5,255 nucleotides of DNA from a bacterium. Its GTDB lineage: Bacteria > SZUA-182. The notes beneath the pieces were generated by a model that was not told the DNA's origin, did no database searches, and worked only from the letters and a program-made list of their open reading frames with translations. The position numbers were made by a program, and so were the translations under genes. Positions within the stretch are counted from its first letter, which is position 1; each line of letters begins with the position of its first letter. Positions 1 to 5,056 of this stretch are shown here, in pieces. The DNA lies in assembly GCA_003230635.1 (NCBI GenBank), contig QIFF01000192.1:1-5255 (forward strand). The letters run 5' to 3'.

Positions 1-37
1 GAATAAAATCCCGCTTGACTTATTAATAGTTAATGTT

Positions 38-55
38 TTCTCTGTGTTCTCTGTG
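38..55. repeat. Two tandem copies of a 9-bp unit (TTCTCTGTG) upstream of the CooS-like gene
   Basis: TTCTCTGTG occurs twice back to back at 38-46 and 47-55, followed by GTTAA. It lies in the AT-rich leader before the CooS-like gene, and nothing else in the leader explains it. From general familiarity, CTCTGTG-rich intergenic stretches recur in many bacterial genomes, so this may be a remnant of a dispersed repeat and not a regulator site. A direct-repeat operator is an alternative that the sequence cannot confirm. Confidence 0.4.
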
Positions 56-84
56 GTTAATTTTTGATAATACCAAACCAACAA

Positions 85-90
85 AGGAGG
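85..90 (+). promoter_or_regulatory. Shine-Dalgarno site that fixes the start of the CooS-like gene
   Basis: AGGAGG, a full match to the anti-Shine-Dalgarno core, ends 8 nt before the ATG at 99. The open frame extends upstream to an ATG at 33, but that start has no ribosome site and would add 22 residues with no family resemblance (MFSLCSLWLIF...). An ATG at 94 is out of frame. The start at 99 is therefore strongly preferred. Confidence 0.9.
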
Positions 91-98
91 AATATGGG

Positions 99-1979
99 AT
101 GGAAACTGCTAGTTTGCACAGTAGTATCAACCAGATGCAGGAAAAAGCCAGCCGGGAGGGCATGGAAACCGTAGCTGACCGCTACACAGCCCAGGACAAA
201 GTCCGCTGCCGCACTTACTGCCAGAAGGGGTTAAGCTGCCAGTTGTGCAGCAACGGCCCCTGCCGGATTATTCCCGGCCGGTTGGAGCGCGGGGTTTGCG
301 GCATTGACGGCAAAGGGATGGTTGCCCGTAATCTACTGCACAAGAACAACTTGGGAATTGCTGCTTACGTCTTTCATTGCAAAGAGGCAGCCAAAACCCT
401 CAAAGCCACGGCTCAGGGTAAAACACCCTTTAAAATTAAGGACGAGGCCAAGCTGGACGCCCTGGCTCAGGCCCTGGGGGTGGATACCTCGCAAGAACTC
501 AGCGCCAAGGCGGCAGTGGCAGCCGATGCGGTCATAGATGCTTTGAACCAGGATACTGACGAGGAATCTGTGCTGGTCAAGCATTTTGCCCCGGAATCTC
601 GCCAGAAAGTTTGGCGCGATTTGGGGATTTTCCCCGGCGGGCCTGTCCATGAGGTTATAGATGCCACTACTCGCTCAATGACTAACATTGACGGGGACTG
701 GGTATCTCTGGCTAAAGCGTCGCTGCGTTTGGGCATTGCCAATATTTATGGGGCCTTGATTCCCCTCCAATTGATGCAGGATGCCCTATTCGGCACCCCT
801 GCCCCCCATGTAGGCAAGGTGGATCTGGGGATTCTGGATGGGGAATATGTCAACATCCTGCCCAACGGACATGAACCCTTTGTGGGAGCGGCCCTGATTG
901 AGGTGGCCTCCCGTCCAGAAATTCAAGATAAGGCCAAAGCCGCCGGGGCCAAGGGGATACACATCGTCGGCTCCATCGAAACCGGCCAGGAACTGATGCA
1001 GCGCTACGCTTGTGATGATGTTTTTGTGGGCATGACCGGCAACTGGATTAATCAGGAATATGTATTGGCTACCGGAACGGTGGACGTCTTTGCCATGGAC
1101 ATGAACTGCTCGGTGCCCAACCTGCAAGATTACGCCGCTAAATATGGGGTTACCCTGGTTAATGTCTCCAAACTGGTCAGCATTCCCGGAGTGGAGCAGC
1201 GGATTGATTATAAACCTGAGGAAGTGGAAACGCAGGCTGAAGAATTGATTGAGCTGGCGATTGCCAATTTCAACCGGCGCAAGGGCAAATCCAGCGTTAC
1301 CGGCCTGCCCACCACAGAAATTCTAACCGGTTTTTCCATTGAAGCGGTATTAAACGCCATCGGGGGAACCCTTGACCCGCTCCTGGATCTGATCAAGGCC
1401 GGAACCATTAAGGGAGTGGCCGCCCTGGTAAGCTGTACCAGCCTGCAAAACGGCCCCCAGGACTCAGTTACCGTAGCGGTAGCCAAGGAACTCATCAAGC
1501 GGGACATCATGGTGCTCTCAGCCGGCTGCGGCAACGGAGCCTGCCAGGTGGGCGGTCTTAACTCCCTTAGCGCTCAGGAATTGGCCGGCCCGGGCTTGAA
1601 GGCGGTTTGTGAGCAACTGGGAATTCCCCCGGTGCTCTCCTTCGGCACCTGCGCCGATACCGGCCGCCTTATAATGCTGGTCAATGCAATAGCCGGGGCA
1701 CTGGGGGTGGACCCCTCCCAACTGCCGATAGTGGTTACCGCCCCGGAATACATGGAGCAAAAAGCCACCATTGACGCCTTCGGCGCCGTAGCTAGCGGGC
1801 TTTACACCCACGTCTCGCCGGTGCCCCCGGTAACCGGTTCGCCAGAGGTGGTCAAACTGCTGACCGAGGATGTAGAGGGCCTGACCGGCGGCAAGCTGGC
1901 AGTGGGAGATGACCCGGTGACAATAGTTGACGGCCTGGAAGCCCATATCCTCAAGAAAAGAGAAGCCTTGGGTATATAG
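99..1979 (+). CDS. cooS: CooS-family Ni,Fe CO dehydrogenase-like protein with an HCP-type glutamate at the active-site cluster (626 aa)
   Basis: This is a cytoplasmic iron-sulfur enzyme of the CODH/HCP fold, with length usual for monofunctional CooS (about 620-640 aa). Cluster B cysteines Cys47, Cys50, Cys55 and Cys67 are present. C-cluster ligand positions are His258 (NGHEP), Cys337 (DMNC), Cys446 (SCTS), Cys477 (GCGNG) and Cys518 (GTCAD), with Lys555 (MEQKA) as the conserved active-site lysine. The ligand matching CODH-II Cys295 is Glu294 (GSIETGQE, against GICCTGNE), which is the HCP Glu268 position. Histidines matching CODH-II 93, 99 and 102 are Tyr90, Glu96 and Lys99; only His93 (CODH-II His96) remains. 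The cluster D region has Cys37-X3-Cys41, and Ser46 where CODH-II has Cys47. In the family, C. hydrogenoformans CooS-V lacks a canonical C-cluster cysteine, carries an Fe/S/O hybrid cluster and does not oxidise CO. I infer a similar protein here, not a working CO dehydrogenase. No cooC, cooF or acetyl-CoA synthase gene is visible nearby. A terminator follows. Confidence 0.93.
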   Translation: METASLHSSINQMQEKASREGMETVADRYTAQDKVRCRTYCQKGLSCQLCSNGPCRIIPGRLERGVCGIDGKGMVARNLLHKNNLGIAAYVFHCKEAAKTLKATAQGKTPFKIKDEAKLDALAQALGVDTSQELSAKAAVAADAVIDALNQDTDEESVLVKHFAPESRQKVWRDLGIFPGGPVHEVIDATTRSMTNIDGDWVSLAKASLRLGIANIYGALIPLQLMQDALFGTPAPHVGKVDLGILDGEYVNILPNGHEPFVGAALIEVASRPEIQDKAKAAGAKGIHIVGSIETGQELMQRYACDDVFVGMTGNWINQEYVLATGTVDVFAMDMNCSVPNLQDYAAKYGVTLVNVSKLVSIPGVEQRIDYKPEEVETQAEELIELAIANFNRRKGKSSVTGLPTTEILTGFSIEAVLNAIGGTLDPLLDLIKAGTIKGVAALVSCTSLQNGPQDSVTVAVAKELIKRDIMVLSAGCGNGACQVGGLNSLSAQELAGPGLKAVCEQLGIPPVLSFGTCADTGRLIMLVNAIAGALGVDPSQLPIVVTAPEYMEQKATIDAFGAVASGLYTHVSPVPPVTGSPEVVKLLTEDVEGLTGGKLAVGDDPVTIVDGLEAHILKKREALGI

Positions 1980-2001
1980 GTAGAGTGTTCCAACCCAATG
2001 T

Positions 2002-2031
2002 AAGGGCAGCCCGCTTGTGGCTGCCCTTTTT
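2002..2031 (+). terminator. Intrinsic terminator after the CooS-like gene
   Basis: AAGGGCAGCC (2002-2011) pairs perfectly with GGCTGCCCTT (2019-2028), giving a 10-bp GC-rich stem with a 7-nt loop. Five T residues run from 2027 to 2031. It starts 22 nt after the stop codon at 1979, so it ends the CooS-like transcript. The outer AACCCAA (1992-1998) can extend the stem by pairing with TTGGGTT (2030-2036). Confidence 0.85.
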
Positions 2032-2076
2032 GGGTTACACTGGGTGTCGGGAAAACAATTTCCCGACACAACCCAA
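2030..2076. repeat. Long imperfect palindrome (hairpin element)
   Basis: GTGTCGGGAAA (2044-2054) pairs perfectly with TTTCCCGACAC (2059-2069) around an ACAA loop. The outer TTGGGTT (2030-2036) pairs with AACCCAA (2070-2076), leaving a 7-nt bulge on the left arm. No T-tract follows on the + strand, so it is not an obvious forward terminator. It may be a dispersed palindromic repeat or a transcript-end stabilising structure. It overlaps the terminator T-tract by two bases. Confidence 0.6.
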
Positions 2077-2080
2077 CAAG

Positions 2081-2105
2081 TTCGCGGCAGGGATGCCGCT
2101 CCTAC
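2081..2105 (-). repeat. REP-like single hairpin headed by GTAG
   Basis: GCGGCA (2084-2089) and TGCCGC (2094-2099) form a perfect 6-bp stem with a 4-nt loop. Read on the - strand, the unit starts with GTAGGAGCGGC, that is, a GTAG head and a short linker next to a GC-rich hairpin. This is the layout of REP sequences mobilised by RAYT (Y1 transposase) proteins in other bacteria. Assignment to such a family is inferred; no transposase gene is in the window. Confidence 0.5.
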
Positions 2106-2152
2106 CAGTTAGAATTGCTGTTGTTTTTCTACCCCATTCCATAGCATTTTCC

Positions 2153-2181
2153 TTGACGTATAGGACATTTTCTGGGATAAT
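2153..2181 (+). promoter_or_regulatory. Sigma-70-type promoter for the desulfhydrase/ABC operon
   Basis: TTGACG (2153-2158) and GATAAT (2176-2181) are separated by exactly 17 nt, each one mismatch from consensus (TTGACA, TATAAT). Transcription would start near 2188, leaving a leader of about 24 nt before the ATG at 2212. The preceding gene is closed by a terminator, so this promoter plausibly drives the three downstream genes. No operator or riboswitch was recognised. Confidence 0.7.
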
Positions 2182-2211
2182 CAAAGCTATTCTCAAATCC
2201 ACCACCTAATT

Positions 2212-3216
2212 ATGCAAGACATTGCTATTACCCACAAATTTCCAGCCCGTATTTCCCTGGCTCGTCTCCCTACCCCAATTCAGCCCCTGAAACGCTTGTC
2301 GGGTCTTACTCCCGGAATAGAGCTTTTAATCAAGCGGGATGATTTGACCGGCTGCGCCTTAAGCGGCAATAAGGCGCGCAAGCTGGAGTTCCTCCTGGCC
2401 GAGGCCCAGCGCCAAAAGAGCACGATTTTGCTTACCTGTGGGGGGCTGCAGTCCAATCACGCCCGGGCTATGGCTGTTGCCGGAGCCAGTCTGGGGATGA
2501 AGTCCCTGCTGGTGCTGCGGGGAGAGCAGCCACCCCTGCCCGAGGGCAACCTGCTGCTGGATTTGTTGGTCGGGACGCAAATAAAATATATCAGCAAGGA
2601 GGAATACGCCCAGGCGCCCCGCATTATGGCCGAGCTGGCCCAGGCCCTAAGTGAGCAAGGAGAAGTGCCCTATGTTATTCCGGAAGGGGGTTCCAACCCC
2701 CTAGGGGCCTTGGGTTATGCCATGGCTATGGCCGAGATTAACCGGCAACTGGAGGGAAATCGGATAGATTATTTGGTGACCGCAGTAGGCTCTGGAGGAA
2801 CCCTGGCCGGGTTAATCATGGGCAGTCAGTTATTGGAACTGTCAACCAGAATTGTGGGGTTTAATGTTTGTGCCAGTGAGCGTTATTTTAAAAAGCGGGT
2901 AGCTGGAATTATCAAGGAGACCGGGGAACGCTTTGGCCTGCCGGTTCAGGGAGAGGGCAACTGGGAAATTATTGACGGTTATGTGGGGCGCGGTTATGCC
3001 TTGACTCAGCCCGAGGAATTGGCAACCCTGCGCCTGGTGGCGGAAAAAGAGGGGATTATTTTAGACCCGGTTTATACTGGCAAGGCCTTCCACGGGCTGT
3101 TAAAGGAAATACAAAAGGGCCGCTTCGGCACAGGCAAAAAAATCCTCTTCCTGCACAGCGGCGGCATCTTTGGATTGTTCACCCGTGATTATTCATCCGA
3201 ATTGGGTCGGACTTGA
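2212..3216 (+). CDS. dcyD: PLP-dependent D-cysteine desulfhydrase (ACC deaminase/DcyD family, 334 aa)
   Basis: This is a fold-type II PLP enzyme expected to convert D-cysteine to pyruvate, ammonia and sulfide in the cytoplasm. Its length fits the family (about 330 aa). KRDDLTG (41-47) is followed by SGNKARKLE, with Lys54 the probable Schiff-base lysine. QSNH (80-83) is the substrate-binding motif, and GSGGT (193-197) is the PLP-phosphate loop. Near the C terminus come DPVYTGK (Tyr288, Thr289) and LHSGG (Ser316). True ACC deaminases have Glu and Leu at the last two positions (E295 and L322 in the usual numbering), while D-cysteine desulfhydrases have small hydroxyl residues, so desulfhydrase is favoured. 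Other D-amino acids, such as D-serine or chloro-D-alanine, are possible substrates. The ATG at 2212 has no Shine-Dalgarno sequence, but no in-frame ATG, GTG or TTG lies closer to the conserved start of the fold. Its TGA overlaps the next gene's TTG start by 4 bp (TTGA), implying translational coupling. Confidence 0.9.
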   Translation: MQDIAITHKFPARISLARLPTPIQPLKRLSGLTPGIELLIKRDDLTGCALSGNKARKLEFLLAEAQRQKSTILLTCGGLQSNHARAMAVAGASLGMKSLLVLRGEQPPLPEGNLLLDLLVGTQIKYISKEEYAQAPRIMAELAQALSEQGEVPYVIPEGGSNPLGALGYAMAMAEINRQLEGNRIDYLVTAVGSGGTLAGLIMGSQLLELSTRIVGFNVCASERYFKKRVAGIIKETGERFGLPVQGEGNWEIIDGYVGRGYALTQPEELATLRLVAEKEGIILDPVYTGKAFHGLLKEIQKGRFGTGKKILFLHSGGIFGLFTRDYSSELGRT

Positions 3217-4991
3217 AAAAGTTCCTACGCCTCAAAAAATATTTCCGTCAATACCGCTGGTCAATCCTGGCCGGGTTTGTCTTTTTACTGCTCACCAACA
3301 TGGTCAGCCTGGCCGCCCCCTGGATACTCAAGAACGCTATTGACAGCCTTAATCCTTCCCTTGCCCCGCAAACCCTGCTTTTTTATGCCGCCCTGATTGT
3401 AGGGGTGACGGTTATCCAGGGTGTGTTTCGTTTTCTCACCCGCCTGATTCTGATCGGCACCTCCCGCCGCATCGAATATGACTTCCGCAACGATATTTTG
3501 GCCCATTTGCAAAGGCTGCCCTGGGCTTTTTTTACCGAAAACAAGACCGGGGACATTATGACCCGGGCCAGCGAGGATTTGAGTGCGGTGCGCATGGCCC
3601 TGGGCCCCGGCTTCATGCATTTTTTCAACACCCTGGTGCTCTTTTTGGCCGCCAGCGGCTTGCTGTTTTACATTAATCCCCGACTGGCTTTCTTCGCCCT
3701 CCTGCCCCTGCCCCTGCTCTCCTTTATGATCAGAACCCTTTCTCGCCGCCTATATCGCCATTTCAGGGCGGTTCAACAGCAGTTGGCCCGCATCAGCACC
3801 CGGGTGCAGGAGAATTTCGCCGGTATTCGCATTATCAAGACCTACCTTCGGGAAGAGGAGGAAGTGCAAGCCATCAGAAAGCTAGGCCGGGAATATATTC
3901 AGGAAAACCTGCGCCTGGCCCGCATCTGGGGCTTCTTTATGCCCCTGATGATGTTTACCTCCAGCCTGGGGGCGGTGATTGTTCTCTGGCTGGGGGGCAG
4001 GCAGGTGATTCAGGGCAGCCTTACCCTGGGAGAGTTTGTGGCCTTCAACAGCTATCTGGCCATGCTGATCTTTCCCATGATGGCCATGGGCTGGGTGATT
4101 AATCTCTTTCAGCGCGGGGCGGCCTCCCTGGACAGAATCGCCCACATCCTGGACGAACCCCCGCAGGAGGATGTAGGGGCCGACCTCTGTGTCGGCCCAA
4201 TCAAGGGCGGACAGAGACGTCCGCCCCTACTTGAATTCCGCAATTTAAGTTTTGCCTACGAAGAAGAACGCTGGATACTCAAGGATATAAATCTGGTCAT
4301 TCCGGCCGGCAGCACCCTGGGAATCGTGGGGCCGGTAGGGGCGGGCAAAACCACCCTGGCCAACCTGATACCACGCCTGCTGGAAGTAACCAAAGGGGAA
4401 TTGTTACTGGATGGGGTTGAGGTGCAAAAGCTGCCCCTCAAGCAGTTGCGCCGACTGGTCGGCTATGTGCCCCAGGAGAGCTTTCTTTTTGCCGCCAGCC
4501 TCAAAGAGAACATCCTCTACGGCCTGGACAGCCTGCCCCCGGATGGTGACGGAATGGAGAGAATCCTCCGGGTCTCCAGGATTGCCGAGCTGCTCCAGGA
4601 GGTGGAATCCTTCCCGGAAAAATTTGATACCCAACTGGGAGAACGGGGCATCACCCTTTCCGGCGGTCAGCGCCAGCGCACCGCCTTGGCCCGCGCCCTG
4701 GTCATGGAACCCAAAATCCTGATCCTGGATGACGCTTTTGCCAGTGTTGACACCTTTACCGAGGGCAAAATTTTAGCCCACTTAAAGCCCTTCATGGCCA
4801 AACGCACCTGCATTATTATTTCCCATCGCATTTCAACCCTCAAGGATGCGGATCGAATTATTGTCCTGGAGGAGGGCCGGATTACGGAACAGGGGCAACA
4901 CCAGGAACTGCTGCAAAACAACGGTTTCTATGCGCAGATATATCGCAAGCAGCTCTTGTTGGAGGAGATAGGTTGTAGCCGCAAGCTTTAG
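3213..4991 (+). CDS. ABC exporter half-transporter with degenerate ATPase site (BmrC/YheI-like, 592 aa)
   Basis: This is an inner-membrane exporter subunit with an N-terminal six-helix membrane domain fused to an ATPase domain. Helices lie roughly at 18-38, 55-77, 134-153, 157-174, 239-261 and 274-297. ATPase motifs follow: A-loop Tyr349, Walker A GPVGAGKTT (373-381, Lys379), Q-loop Gln421, signature LSGGQ (482-486), Walker B ILILDD (502-507), D-loop Asp513 and H-loop His538. Asp507 replaces the catalytic Glu. This is usual for the degenerate half of heterodimeric exporters (TM287, BmrC), so the partner at 5057 should carry the working site. The TTG start at 3213 overlaps the upstream TGA and gives a normal N terminus (MKKFLRLKKYFRQYRW); the next ATG (3301) lies inside helix 1. 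Residues 321-340 are encoded by a palindromic element, and the last five residues and stop lie in a second one. Substrate unknown: drug, lipid, peptide or thiol are all possible. Confidence 0.93.
   Translation: MKKFLRLKKYFRQYRWSILAGFVFLLLTNMVSLAAPWILKNAIDSLNPSLAPQTLLFYAALIVGVTVIQGVFRFLTRLILIGTSRRIEYDFRNDILAHLQRLPWAFFTENKTGDIMTRASEDLSAVRMALGPGFMHFFNTLVLFLAASGLLFYINPRLAFFALLPLPLLSFMIRTLSRRLYRHFRAVQQQLARISTRVQENFAGIRIIKTYLREEEEVQAIRKLGREYIQENLRLARIWGFFMPLMMFTSSLGAVIVLWLGGRQVIQGSLTLGEFVAFNSYLAMLIFPMMAMGWVINLFQRGAASLDRIAHILDEPPQEDVGADLCVGPIKGGQRRPPLLEFRNLSFAYEEERWILKDINLVIPAGSTLGIVGPVGAGKTTLANLIPRLLEVTKGELLLDGVEVQKLPLKQLRRLVGYVPQESFLFAASLKENILYGLDSLPPDGDGMERILRVSRIAELLQEVESFPEKFDTQLGERGITLSGGQRQRTALARALVMEPKILILDDAFASVDTFTEGKILAHLKPFMAKRTCIIISHRISTLKDADRIIVLEEGRITEQGQHQELLQNNGFYAQIYRKQLLLEEIGCSRKL
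4173..4230. repeat. REPIN-like double palindrome inserted in frame within the ABC transporter gene
   Basis: This 58-bp element begins with GTAGGGGC and ends with its exact complement GCCCCTAC. The left hairpin is GGGCCGAC (4177-4184) with GTCGGCCC (4191-4198). The right hairpin is GGGCGGAC (4205-4212) with GTCCGCCC (4219-4226). They are joined by AATCAA. Where the arms of the two hairpins differ, the base pair is kept within each hairpin, so each is under its own pairing constraint or came from its own copy. It encodes residues 321-340 (starting VGADLCVGP) between DEPP and LEF, the linker between membrane and ATPase domains. No clear target-site duplication is visible. Confidence 0.8.
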
Positions 4992-5029
4992 CTTGCGTTA
5001 TTATTCGCTTTGCTTATGCCTGCGGCTAC
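4975..5029. repeat. Second GTAG-headed palindromic element, spanning the ABC gene stop codon
   Basis: The element begins with GTAGCCGCA (4975-4983) and ends with the exact complement TGCGGCTAC (5021-5029). The inverted match extends to 11 of 12 bases. Inside the left half CGCAAGC (4980-4986) pairs with GCTTGCG (4991-4997) around TTTA; the right half is a decayed hairpin. The last five codons and the TAG stop (4989-4991) of the upstream ABC gene lie within it. It fills most of the 65-bp gap before the partner gene. The T-rich tail after the left hairpin could cause weak attenuation, though this is speculative. Confidence 0.7.
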
Positions 5030-5056
5030 CCCAACTGTGGACAGAGGATTCTTTTT

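Noticed and set aside
15..71. Promoter for the CooS-like gene from TTGACT (15-20) or GATAAT (66-71)
   Set aside because: Neither box has a convincing partner at 16-18 nt spacing, so no promoter can be called; the real one may lie upstream of the window.
33..98. Upstream extension of the CooS-like protein to an ATG at 33
   Set aside because: It would read through the tandem repeat and the AGGAGG site and adds residues unlike any CooS N terminus; the ATG at 99 has ideal spacing.
1518..2069. Long - strand open frame over the end of the CooS-like gene
   Set aside because: It is a shadow of the coding strand with low-complexity translation and no start signal, and it crosses the terminator.
1985..2209. 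Possible 74-residue + strand protein between the CooS-like gene and the desulfhydrase
   Set aside because: The frame runs through the terminator, two hairpin elements and the promoter, starts at a GTG without a ribosome site, and has no recognisable motif.
2212..3216. Assignment as ACC deaminase
   Set aside because: The positions that are Glu and Leu in ACC deaminases are Thr289 and Ser316 here, as in D-cysteine desulfhydrases.
4173..4230. CRISPR-like or terminator reading of the double palindrome
   Set aside because: There is no repeated spacer pattern and no T-tract, and the reading frame continues straight through it.
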